Of a DNA stretch of 41,280 bases, positions 17,010-24,079 are shown in pieces. Positions within the stretch are counted from its first letter, which is position 1. The number at the start of each line of letters is the position of its first letter. This DNA comes from Chloroflexota bacterium. Its GTDB lineage: Bacteria > Chloroflexota > Chloroflexia > Chloroheliales > Chloroheliaceae. Both the position numbers and the translations under genes were made by a program. The stretch lies in NCBI GenBank assembly GCA_028287745.1, contig JAQBPB010000117.1:1-41280 (forward strand), in the 5' to 3' direction. The notes under the pieces were generated by a model. It had not been told where the DNA came from, ran no database searches, and saw only the letters and a list, made by a program, of their open reading frames with translations.

Positions 17010-18545
17010 TTAGCAGCCCTTTAATCCCAAAACTACTCTTACAGTCTTTAGAATAATCTTAATATCCAGCCAAAAACTTTGATGTTTGATATAAAACAGG
17101 TCATATTGCAGTTTAACCAGCGAGTCCTCCATATTCGAGGTATAGCGGTATTCCACCTGGGCCCAGCCGGTCAGGCCGGGTTTGACCGAGTGCCGCAGCC
17201 GGTAGAAGGGCATCAGATTGCAAAGCTTTTTGACAAAGACTGGCCGCTCAGGGCGCGGCCCTATCAGGCTCATATCGCCCTTCAAAATGTTCCAGAACTG
17301 GGGGATTTCATCCAGGCGGACCTTGCGCATAAAGCCGCCCACCCTGGTAACCCGGCTGTCCCTGACCGAGGCCCAGACCGCCGCCCCATTCTTTTCAGCG
17401 TCCACTTCCATTGAACGAAATTTGATTATTCTAAAGACTTTGCCGCCTTTACCCACTCTTTCCTGGCTGTAGAAAAGCGGGCCGGGTGAGAAAATTCTAT
17501 TTAAGGTCCAGACCACCGGAATAACAAAAAGCAGCAGGCAGCAGCCAATAAACCCGACTCCCAGGTCGAAAAGGCGCTTCATGCCCAGGTAAAGCCGGTA
17601 AGTGGAACGGTTCGTAAGCGGCAGCACTACATTAAGGGCGTGGCTGGTATTTTCCAGCGGCAATCTATTGGTTACCCGCTCGTAGACCGTCGTCATAGGG
17701 GTAATTTGAATCCCATTCTCCTGGCACCTTAACATTGCATCGAACAAATCGGGATGGATTCTATCCAGGTAGGTAATCGCGACAATCAGTTCGTTGGGTC
17801 TATAAGCTTCGATTAACGCTTCAAGCCTGGAATGGTCGCCAAGCACCGGCACACCGTTATAGCTAAGCCCGCGTTTCGAAGGGTCATCGTCAATGAAGCC
17901 GACTAACTGGAAAGGCTGGCTGCCGCTGGCAAGCCTGGACTGATTTTCACTACAGGCCACCGCCCGGGCCAACCGCTGGCCGGACTGGCCCGCCCCGATA
18001 ACCAGGGCCCGGGGCAGCACGTCAATATGGACCAGGAATTTGATGTAGCTTATCCGGCCCAGGACCAGCGCGCTCAGGACCGTCACGGTGAAAGTTATTA
18101 TCTCAACGCGGGAATCCGGCAGGGGCGGCGTAATGTTTGGCGTAAAGAAAAATACAATTAGAGTTACCACAGCCGCGCTGCAAGTAACCCTGACCGAGGA
18201 TTTGACCCTGGCTGCCTGGCTTAAATCGTACACATTAAACGAAATAGCGGCCACGACCCAGCAGAAATTCAGGTAAATAAACCAGGGGAGTCGCTGCCAC
18301 AACTCATTCGGTTCCAGAATAGTCGGGTAGCGCTGCAGCAGGCTAACCAGCAAGGCAAAGTTAATCAGGAATAAATCGGTTACAGCTAAAAGCAATTTGC
18401 GCTCCGAAATGTGAATCGCAAACGGCTTATGAGCTTTCAGGTTAAAGGCGGTCTTATCGGGAGGGCTTCCCTTTTGACCGGCCAGGACCACCGATTTTTC
18501 CTTTGATTTGCCAATCGAATCAGGTTCGAATTGAATTGTTTGCAT
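17010..18545 (-). CDS. Polyprenyl-phosphate sugar-1-phosphate transferase (initiating glycosyltransferase)
   Basis: 511 aa. The N-terminal half has four or five membrane helices and a CoA-binding-like Rossmann domain (ALVIGAGQSGQRLARAV). The C-terminal catalytic domain of the bacterial sugar transferase family starts at MKRLFDLGVGFIGCCLLLFV. It continues with GPLFYSQERVGKGGKVFRIIKFRSM, RVGGFMRKVRLDEIPQFWNILKGDMSLIGPRPE and KPGLTGWAQVEYRYTSN, including the catalytic Asp-Glu pair (LDEIPQ). Family members (WbaP, WcaJ, CpsE) transfer a sugar phosphate such as glucose- or galactose-1-phosphate to undecaprenyl phosphate, the first step of repeat-unit synthesis. Presence at the head of the cluster supports that. 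The exact sugar is not determinable. Confidence 0.93.
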   Translation of the reverse strand: MQTIQFEPDSIGKSKEKSVVLAGQKGSPPDKTAFNLKAHKPFAIHISERKLLLAVTDLFLINFALLVSLLQRYPTILEPNELWQRLPWFIYLNFCWVVAAISFNVYDLSQAARVKSSVRVTCSAAVVTLIVFFFTPNITPPLPDSRVEIITFTVTVLSALVLGRISYIKFLVHIDVLPRALVIGAGQSGQRLARAVACSENQSRLASGSQPFQLVGFIDDDPSKRGLSYNGVPVLGDHSRLEALIEAYRPNELIVAITYLDRIHPDLFDAMLRCQENGIQITPMTTVYERVTNRLPLENTSHALNVVLPLTNRSTYRLYLGMKRLFDLGVGFIGCCLLLFVIPVVWTLNRIFSPGPLFYSQERVGKGGKVFRIIKFRSMEVDAEKNGAAVWASVRDSRVTRVGGFMRKVRLDEIPQFWNILKGDMSLIGPRPERPVFVKKLCNLMPFYRLRHSVKPGLTGWAQVEYRYTSNMEDSLVKLQYDLFYIKHQSFWLDIKIILKTVRVVLGLKGC

Positions 18546-18577
18546 TGATAACCAATCAGTCTGGTTGCCGCAGGGTT

Positions 18578-18960
18578 TTAATCCTGAGACAGTCTTCGGC
18601 GCCTGGCAAGGACCGCTATCGATACGACAAAGTTAATAGATAAAGCGGCCAGCAAGACCAGTTTCCAGGTCTCGAAGGAAGTTTGAGCCGGAGCAGAATT
18701 ACCAATGCCTGTGTTGGGAAGTCCGGGGACAACTTTCGAATTGCCTTCGGAAGGATTTGCCACCGGCGCGGCGCCGGTATTGGGCAGGGTCTGAGTAGTG
18801 ACCGCGAGCTGGATCCGCTTGCCGTCCAGTTCGGCGCTGGCGGCGCTATTGACCACCAGGTTAGCTATAGGCTGGAGGGCCACTACCGTATAGGTAATAC
18901 TCGCGCTGGTATTGGCCGGTAAATCGCCGATAGCGGAATTGACGGTCTGTCCGTAATCGT
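18578..18960 (-). pseudogene. LPNTG surface-anchored protein, C-terminal part (separated by frameshift)
   Basis: The open frame extends upstream of its first usable start (GTG 18881-18883) as DYGQTVNSAIGDLPANTSASITYTVV, which is sensible protein lacking an initiator. It therefore reads as the continuation of the frame at 18883-19389 after a one-base slip near 18960. The visible C-terminus has two LPNTG motifs (about 18773-18787 and 18707-18721), a spacer, a membrane helix LVLLAALSINFVVSIAVLA and a RRRR tail. This is the layout of a sortase-sorted or membrane-anchored surface protein. TYTVVALQPIANLVVNSAAS resembles DUF11/CARDB-type beta domains. No sortase gene is in the window. Confidence 0.65.
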
Positions 18961-19389
18961 GGTGACGCCACGAGTAGAGGTTGCCTCTGTAATTCTTAAT
19001 GTCGCCGGGAAAGTAGTTACGACATTGACCGCCGCAACGGTTCCGGGAGCGGCCAGGTTGGCGCTATTCAGGCTGGTCCTTTCCAGCGAAAGACCTTCCA
19101 GGCTGCCCGAATTGCCCCGGGCAGTGGCATTATTGGCTACCCGGACCACAATAGTCGCCGATTCGTTAACCGCCAGGCTAGTCTTATCCTGACTGATGCT
19201 GACCGAAAGAGTACCTACGCTGGCCGTAGATTGTCCGGCCGGGGCCGGGGTGGTCGGGCCAGCCGTCTGGCCGTAAGCGACGCCCCAATTGAAGCCAAAG
19301 GAAGCTACCACCACAAAGGCAAGAAACCCAGAAATAAGGATATTGAGCCTGGTTAATCTTGTACGACCGTTTCTCAAGGATAAATTCAT
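18883..19389 (-). pseudogene. LPNTG surface-anchored protein, N-terminal part (frameshifted)
   Basis: 168-codon frame from ATG 19387-19389 (GGTGA just upstream). It begins with basic residues and a hydrophobic segment (LNILISGFLAFVVVASFGFNWGVAYGQ) like a signal peptide. A Thr/Pro/Ala-rich linker follows, then a beta-rich domain (VGTLSVSISQDKTSLAVNESATIVVRVANNATA) like the DUF11/CARDB adhesion-type repeats. After about residue 142 the frame turns into Arg/Pro/Ile-rich nonsense (ITDRPSIPLSAIYRPIPARVLPIR) and stops. The domain continues in the other frame (see 18578-18960). A full-length product of roughly 270 aa is inferred. The lesion may be a real mutation, programmed frameshifting or an assembly error. 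It is the first gene of the polysaccharide operon. Confidence 0.65.
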
Positions 19390-19686
19390 GCATTCACCAT
19401 TTTTTCTTTTGAAAGCCGGTAAATACTCACGGCCATTTTGCCTGATAAAAAACTGTCTGGCACCCTACCAGCTAAAAACAAAGTGGTCAGGACCTTTCAA
19501 CCCTTTTAAATGTCGGTTCGTTACCACCATTTAAGTAGTTTTCAAGCCATGACCAGTTACTAAGTAACCTTCCGGCAACTGATTGCCAATTTTGCGATTT
19601 CTGTACTCCGGTCCGGCTAAAAACTATGTTTAGCGACACAGATGATTTTTGTTACCACCCAAATTTGTAAGCCGGAATTCGTTTCC

Positions 19687-19760
19687 GGCCGGTTCCTGGC
19701 AGCTCAAGGCAGGTAATTGTCCTGATTGCCAGCCCCCATACTGTTAATGGAGGACCGGCC
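19687..19760. other. Nested inverted repeats (candidate leader RNA structure)
   Basis: Three pairs are nested. GGCCGGTTCC (19687-19696) pairs with GGACCGGCC (19752-19760) with one bulge. CTGGCA (19696-19701) pairs with TGCCAG (19727-19732). CAGG (19710-19713) pairs with CCTG (19721-19724) over a 7-base loop. It lies about 300 bases upstream of the first polysaccharide gene, so on the minus strand it could be part of the 5' leader. Confidence 0.45.
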
Positions 19761-20138
19761 AGCAAGAGTAAAAGGACAAAACTGCGCCAATTTTTATAAG
19801 GCTAGAAACACAATTCTTGATTCAAACTACCCGTAGATGCTTCCGGATAGAACCCTTTGTGGCATTCAGCCAGCAATTCCATTTATCTTAATAAGGAATG
19901 CAAAGTTTTCTTTGCAAATTTTACATTCATTTTACAAAGACACAAATAGGTTAAAAGTACCGGAAATGGGCTAATTATAGGAAAAAAATACTACTGCCAG
20001 CTAAAGATTTAGCAATAGCAATCAAAGATTAAAGAGTGACGTTCCCAATAGCGGTTGAACCAGACCGGGTGTTTAAACTTAATTGAGCGGAATTTCAGCC
20101 CGATATAGGTATAAACCGTTTATTAACCGGTTTTATAA

Positions 20139-20167
20139 ATTATAACCTGATTAGTTGCTTATATGAA
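20139..20167 (-). promoter_or_regulatory. Candidate sigma-70 promoter for the polysaccharide operon
   Basis: On the minus strand TTCATA (20162-20167) and TATAAT (20139-20144) are 17 bases apart. The -10 is perfect and the -35 matches 4 of 6 positions. It would give a leader of about 740 bases before the ATG at 19389. Other promoters in the gap are possible. Confidence 0.35.
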
Positions 20168-20390
20168 TGGGGTCAGGCTAAAGGTTGTCTAAAATTTTCC
20201 TTGACCGGGTCATTCAGGAGGTTAAAGGCTCACCCGGGGCGGCCCAATACCGGCTGTAGCCGCAAATAGCAGGGGAATTGAGGGGTAAAAAGCATTTTTG
20301 GAGTCTTTCAGCAGGAAAAGCTGTTAACCAGGTCTGGTGGGCGGCCTGGACAGCCAGGTGCAGGAGGAACCGGAATGTTTTTAACATATT

Positions 20391-20441
20391 CTAATAGTAC
20401 AAAGGTACTTTGTTAATCTACTGATAATCTGGTACTATTAG
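20391..20441. promoter_or_regulatory. 10-bp inverted repeat upstream of the putative small RNA
   Basis: CTAATAGTAC (20391-20400) and GTACTATTAG (20432-20441) are perfect complements 31 bases apart. The interval holds a further CAAAG-GTA-CTTTG hairpin. The pair ends about 23 bases before a TATAAT box (20465-20470). It could be a two-site operator or a stem. Confidence 0.4.
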
Positions 20442-20476
20442 GCGAAACAGTTTATCTATCCCTTTATAATAAGGTA

Positions 20477-20624
20477 TCCCAGTTATGCACCTGAAACACC
20501 GGTAGGTTGTCTCAAGGTATTTGCGTGATGTGGGAAAGTATAGAACAAACAAAGCACGTGAACCGGCTACCCAGGCGTGTTGCTCAGTCAGGCGAGAAAT
20601 AAACCCCTTCCCAGGGTTTTTTTT
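20477..20624 (+). ncRNA. Putative small RNA of about 150 nt
   Basis: A perfect TATAAT box at 20465-20470 (no good -35) is followed about 130 bases later by an intrinsic terminator ending in eight T residues at 20624. No open reading frame with a ribosome binding site lies between. GGTAG near 20501 can pair with CTACC near 20561. I compared it by eye with 6S, SRP, RNase P and common riboswitches and found no match. The existence of a transcript is an inference. Confidence 0.3.
20601..20624 (+). terminator. Intrinsic terminator in the 1.5-kb gap
   Basis: AAACCC (20601-20606), a 7-base loop, GGGTTT (20614-20619), with the T-run continuing to 20624. No gene lies immediately upstream on this strand, which is the main reason to suspect a small RNA. 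Confidence 0.55.
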
Positions 20625-20943
20625 AAGCGCCTATGACACAAGAGTAAATACATAGGAGGCCGTTTTATTCCATCTGACTCCAGGACTTTACAAAAGGACT
20701 GGCAAGAGGTCGCTCAGTGGTCAGACCCGTTAATGTTTTTTGCCTTAGATTAAGAGATACAAGTTATTTTGCCAGCGCCTGGGTGGAGTACATTATTTCC
20801 AGAAATATCGGCCCTGTAGTATTGGCCTTATATTAAGGAAGGTTATACCGGAAGAATAGCTCCGGATAATGTAAGTGGCTGCTTTAGCGTTGCAAGAGGC
20901 TCAGGATTTCGTAATAGATTTATTAGCACTCAGGAGAAATTAG

Positions 20944-21624
20944 TTGAAAACCACGACCCTACGCAACCCGTTGCGTCTGAATATTGTCACTACACTGGCC
21001 CTTTTCTCGGTCTTAATGGCCCTCATGTTATCCGCCTGCGGCGATGCCGCCACCGCCTTACCGGCCGCCCCGGCTGCGACCACTGCGGCTGCGGCTGCCC
21101 CGGCTGCGACTACCGCGGCTGCTGCGGCTGCGGCTGCCTCAAACGCCACCTCGCCTAAGGGCTGGGACCAATTTACTTCTCCTGAAGGGAAGTTCAGCAT
21201 TTTAATGCCTTCGAACCGGGAACGGAAGACCCAGGTTTCGACCACTTCGGCCGGTCCTATTGACGTAATTTCCTTCCAGGGTGGGAATGACGATGCCAGC
21301 TACACCGTTAGCTACGCCGACTATCCGGAAGAAGTAGTCAAAAACGCCGAAGCTGCCGCGATCATGAAGGGTGTTCTGGGCGGCCAGGTCAAGGGTCTGG
21401 GCGGCACCATCTCCGGTGAAGAAAAGGAGCTTACCCTGGGTGCAGTCCCCGGCCGGACAGCCACCTTCAAAATGTCCTCGGGTGGGGTCGGCGGTACGGC
21501 CATTAGCCGGGTTTATCTGGCCGGGAACCGCCTGTACCAGTTAATCTTGATTCACGCCGACAGCGCCAAACCTTCCGACGCTGATATCAACACCTTCTTC
21601 GACTCTTTCAAGGTAAATTCCTAG
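20944..21624 (+). CDS. Lipoprotein with Ala/Thr-rich linker and a PsbP-like C-terminal domain
   Basis: 226 aa. Signal peptide with lipobox LSAC (Cys near residue 32) followed by GDAATALPAAPAATTAAAA, a low-complexity linker to about residue 65. The C-terminal domain runs from WDQFTSPEGKFSILMPSNRERKTQ to RLYQLILIHADSAKPSDADINTFFDSFKV. This resembles extracytoplasmic domains of the PsbP/DUF1795 type, but the function is unknown. The start is TTG (20944-20946) with AGGAG 7 bases upstream. A strong terminator follows, so the gene is probably monocistronic. The compositional linker resembles that of the binding protein at 24080. Confidence 0.85.
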   Translation: MKTTTLRNPLRLNIVTTLALFSVLMALMLSACGDAATALPAAPAATTAAAAAPAATTAAAAAAAASNATSPKGWDQFTSPEGKFSILMPSNRERKTQVSTTSAGPIDVISFQGGNDDASYTVSYADYPEEVVKNAEAAAIMKGVLGGQVKGLGGTISGEEKELTLGAVPGRTATFKMSSGGVGGTAISRVYLAGNRLYQLILIHADSAKPSDADINTFFDSFKVNS

Positions 21625-21631
21625 TCTTAAA

Positions 21632-21670
21632 AATAAAAACTGCCCGGTTAAAAGCCGGGCAGTTTTTATT
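21632..21670. terminator. Perfect 16-bp stem intrinsic terminator
   Basis: Bases 21632-21647 (ending ACTGCCCGG) are the exact complement of 21655-21670 (starting CCGGGCAG), with the 7-base loop TTAAAAG. The A-rich and T-rich ends let it work in both directions. It lies 8 bases after the lipoprotein stop codon. Confidence 0.9.
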
Positions 21671-21851
21671 TTCCCTGAAATATTCCAAAAGTGGTGCAAG
21701 GTAACTAACAAACCGGCCCGGTTTTGTGCAAGATGGGTATAGACAAGCCCATTTTTCTTTGCTACAATTTGATCATAATATTTGATGCTACTTAAGGTAG
21801 CAACAAATTTGTAAGACTGCTCTAACGTTACACGACTCACAAGAAACACAT

Positions 21852-21899
21852 AATAAAAGCCGCACAGCTTATTTGGGATAAGCTGTGGTTATCTTTATT
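21852..21899. promoter_or_regulatory. Hairpin or operator upstream of the TrmB-type regulator
   Basis: CACAGCTTAT (21863-21872), loop TTGGG, ATAAGCTGTG (21878-21887) form a perfect 10-bp stem. Outer arms AATAAAAG (21852-21859) and CTTTATT (21893-21899) can extend it. It ends about 40 bases before the start codon, so it could be an autoregulatory operator or a leader hairpin. Confidence 0.5.
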
Positions 21900-21938
21900 G
21901 TGCTTTTTTCCGGCTGGCTCGAAAATAAATAGGTGTTT

Positions 21939-22874
21939 ATGACAAGGGCTACAAACTTGGAAGAATTCAACGATAAAGATGATGGGCCGAAGTTAGAATT
22001 ATTTGAAACTAAAGTCAGTCAGCCGGAGGGTATTGACCAGGTTCTATGGCAGAACTTGCTTGGAATTGGCCTGACGCCCAGCGAAGCCAAGGTTTACCTG
22101 GCTTTAATACATCACGGCAGCCTGACAGCGGTGGATGCCTGCAAGTTAAGTGGAGTTCAACGGGCAAAAATATACGAAATTTTGACCAATTTGAGCGCCT
22201 ACGGCTTATGCTACGAAATATCCGGGAAGAAAAAGAAATATTCCGCCGTGAACCCCCAGGAGGGTTTGCAGCGGAAAATGGAAGCCGCCCGAAGAGACCT
22301 TGAATTGAAAGAGCAGTTAGCAATTGCCGCCGGTGATAAGTTAATGCCTTTCTTCAAGAGCCGGGAGGATTCTGCCAGCCTTGTTTCAAGTACCATTCAT
22401 TTTTTAAGCAATGCAAACCTGACGGCTAAAGTTTATTTGAAATTATTGCAAGAAGCGCAACAGGAAATTCTTTACCTGAGTAAAGCGCCTTACAATATTT
22501 CGGTCGAAGCCAGCCAGGCGTATGTACACGCGGCCTTAAAAAAAGGGGTAAGAGTCAGGGCTCTTTTTGAACTGGCGGAGTGCCAGAACAAAGAAGCGCT
22601 GGCTGTAATACTTGAAAACCAGGCTAAAGGGGTCGAGGTGAAGGTCCTGCCCACTTTACCCTCGAAATTGATTATGGGGGATCAAAACCTGGCTTTGTTG
22701 ATTCTCAATGACCTCCCCAAGGATAAATTTGATCCTTCAAAAGGACCGGCCCAGACCCAATTCAGCGGGATGCTGGTTGAGCACGTGTCAACCGTATGCC
22801 TGTTAAGGATTGCTTTTGAAAGTCTCTGGCAACAGGCCGTTCCCCTGAAAGATTTGCTGGGAACCTTAACTTAA
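21939..22874 (+). CDS. TrmB family transcriptional regulator
   Basis: About 311 aa. The winged helix is LWQNLLGIGLTPSEAKVYLALIHHGSLTAVDACKLSGVQRAKIYEILTNLSAYGLC, the classic TrmB opening with L-T-x-x-EA-x-VY-x-AL and the recognition helix R-x-KIYE. The rest (VSSTIHFLSNANLTAKVYLKLLQEAQQEILYLSKAPY through the C-terminus) matches the phospholipase-D-like effector half of TrmB proteins. TrmB proteins control sugar uptake or central metabolism, mainly in archaea and some bacteria. Here it could respond to a ligand of the nearby ABC importer, but the target is unknown. Start: ATG 21939 or a GTG two codons earlier; both have weak ribosome binding sites. Confidence 0.87.
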   Translation: MTRATNLEEFNDKDDGPKLELFETKVSQPEGIDQVLWQNLLGIGLTPSEAKVYLALIHHGSLTAVDACKLSGVQRAKIYEILTNLSAYGLCYEISGKKKKYSAVNPQEGLQRKMEAARRDLELKEQLAIAAGDKLMPFFKSREDSASLVSSTIHFLSNANLTAKVYLKLLQEAQQEILYLSKAPYNISVEASQAYVHAALKKGVRVRALFELAECQNKEALAVILENQAKGVEVKVLPTLPSKLIMGDQNLALLILNDLPKDKFDPSKGPAQTQFSGMLVEHVSTVCLLRIAFESLWQQAVPLKDLLGTLT

Positions 22875-22930
22875 TAACTTTACTGTGTAGTATTTCTTTC
22901 GAAAAATTGAATAACTAAGTTTCTAAATTA

Positions 22931-22990
22931 CCTGCTCGAATTATCTGCTTGAATTATCTGCTTGAATTATTTGCCTGAATTATTTGCCTG
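22931..22990. repeat. 13-bp tandem repeat, five copies
   Basis: Units CCTGCTCGAATTA, TCTGCTTGAATTA (twice), TTTGCCTGAATTA and a partial TTTGCCTG follow one another with exact 13-base period. They fill part of the 185-base gap between the TrmB gene and the beta-lactamase-like gene. Unit variation suggests an old expansion. Function unknown. Confidence 0.85.
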
Positions 22991-23059
22991 GGATGGATGA
23001 TGGAGAGTTTTTTAAATAATTAAGATGGAGAGGTTACACGTTTTCAGGAAAGGAGAGGT

Positions 23060-23947
23060 ATGGAATACCAGTCGGCCCTGGATAAGATCAACGAAATAAT
23101 GGGAACTATTGAGGGCAAAGTAGGCGTAGCTGCCCGGCTTCTGGATGGCAAAGGCGAAATTCTGATCAATGCCACCGATATTTACCCGACCGCCAGCACC
23201 ATGAAAGTGCCGGTCCTTTACGAACTTTACCGCCAGGTGGACGAAGGGAAAATAGACCTGAACCAGCGAGTTGAGTATAACGATACTCACCCCGTCTGCG
23301 GCTCAGGGATACTCCAGGATTTAGGCTTTGGGCTAAGCGTAACGGTGCGGGACCTGGCAGTCTTGATGACCGTACTCAGTGACAATACCGCCACCGATAT
23401 GCTCATCGACCTGGTAGGTATTCAAAATATTCAATCGACCATGCGCAACCTGGGGTTGGATCAAACTACTATCGCGATTACCCTGCGCGAGATGATGTAC
23501 AGCCTGGCCGGTTACGATATAAACGACACTTCTATTACTTTCGAAAAGGTCCGGGAACGGCTGACAAAGGCCCGTTCCGAGGATAAAGGTCGAGCTACCG
23601 CCGAAGAAGATAATGACGTTAGCTCGCCCCTGGATATGATCCGCCTGCTCACGGATATAGCCGAATCCAGGACCCTTAGTAAAGAGAGTTGCGCCGATAT
23701 GATCGAAATCTTATCGCGCCAGAAATATAACGATATTATTCCCCTTTACCTGCCTTATGGAACTACTGTCGCGCATAAAACGGGCAGTATTGTTACCGTA
23801 AGAAATGACGTGGGCATTGTTTACGCCCCAGAACGGCCCTACACAATCGCAATAATGTCTAAACAACTGCTCGACGAGACCGATACCTTACGAAAATTAG
23901 CTCGGATTTCCGAGGTAATTTACAACTATTTTACGGAACTAACCTAG
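23060..23947 (+). CDS. Class A beta-lactamase-fold serine hydrolase
   Basis: 295 aa. The three active-site elements of the penicillin-interactive fold are present: S-x-x-K as STMK (46-49), SDN (107-109) and KTGS (240-243). TVRDLAVLMTVLSDNTATDMLIDLVG is typical of class A. A Glu equivalent to the deacylating Glu166 in the usual E-x-x-LN loop is not evident; an insertion of about 35 residues (around 150-185, ITFEKVRERLTKARSEDKGRA) follows that region. No signal peptide or lipobox is visible, so the protein may stay in the cytoplasm. It may be a peptidase, an esterase or a D-Ala-processing relative rather than a resistance enzyme. The start has AGGAG 4 bases upstream. Confidence 0.85.
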   Translation: MEYQSALDKINEIMGTIEGKVGVAARLLDGKGEILINATDIYPTASTMKVPVLYELYRQVDEGKIDLNQRVEYNDTHPVCGSGILQDLGFGLSVTVRDLAVLMTVLSDNTATDMLIDLVGIQNIQSTMRNLGLDQTTIAITLREMMYSLAGYDINDTSITFEKVRERLTKARSEDKGRATAEEDNDVSSPLDMIRLLTDIAESRTLSKESCADMIEILSRQKYNDIIPLYLPYGTTVAHKTGSIVTVRNDVGIVYAPERPYTIAIMSKQLLDETDTLRKLARISEVIYNYFTELT

Positions 23948-23953
23948 TGACGA

Positions 23954-24023
23954 CTTTCGCCGTCGCGGTTAAACATTTACAGGCTACCTGTAGATTGAAT
24001 TAACGCGATTGGATAGGCGAAAG
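23954..24023. promoter_or_regulatory. 70-base nested inverted repeat in the binding-protein leader
   Basis: Three stems nest within each other. CTTTCGCC (23954-23961) pairs with GGCGAAAG (24016-24023). CGCG-g-TTAA (23964-23972) pairs with TTAACGCG (24000-24007). TACAGG (23978-23983) pairs with CCTGTA (23987-23992) over CTA. It lies between the hydrolase stop and the binding-protein start, and no T-run follows. A structured leader or an operator is more likely than a terminator. Confidence 0.6.
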
Positions 24024-24079
24024 CCCTGCTAAATACAAGACCAGAGAAAAGATAGAGTTAATTCAGGAGGAATTACACA

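Larger units (their letters stand above)
19390..20943. other. 1.55-kb non-coding region between divergent transcription units
   Basis: No reading frame here shows a recognisable protein or a convincing start. Visible elements are listed separately: nested repeats at 19687-19760, a candidate minus promoter at 20139-20167, an inverted repeat at 20391-20441 and a putative small RNA ending at 20624. Also present are TGCAAAG/CTTTGCA around a TTTT loop (19899-19916) and AAACCG/CGGTTT (20113-20133). The region is more AT-rich than the flanking genes. Confidence 0.7.

Noticed and set aside
20477..20624. c-di-GMP (GEMM-I) or ZTP riboswitch
   Set aside because: Fragments resembling CCGGTAGG (plus) and CGCCTGGG (minus) occur, but the other obligatory conserved blocks are absent, and no gene follows closely on the relevant strand.
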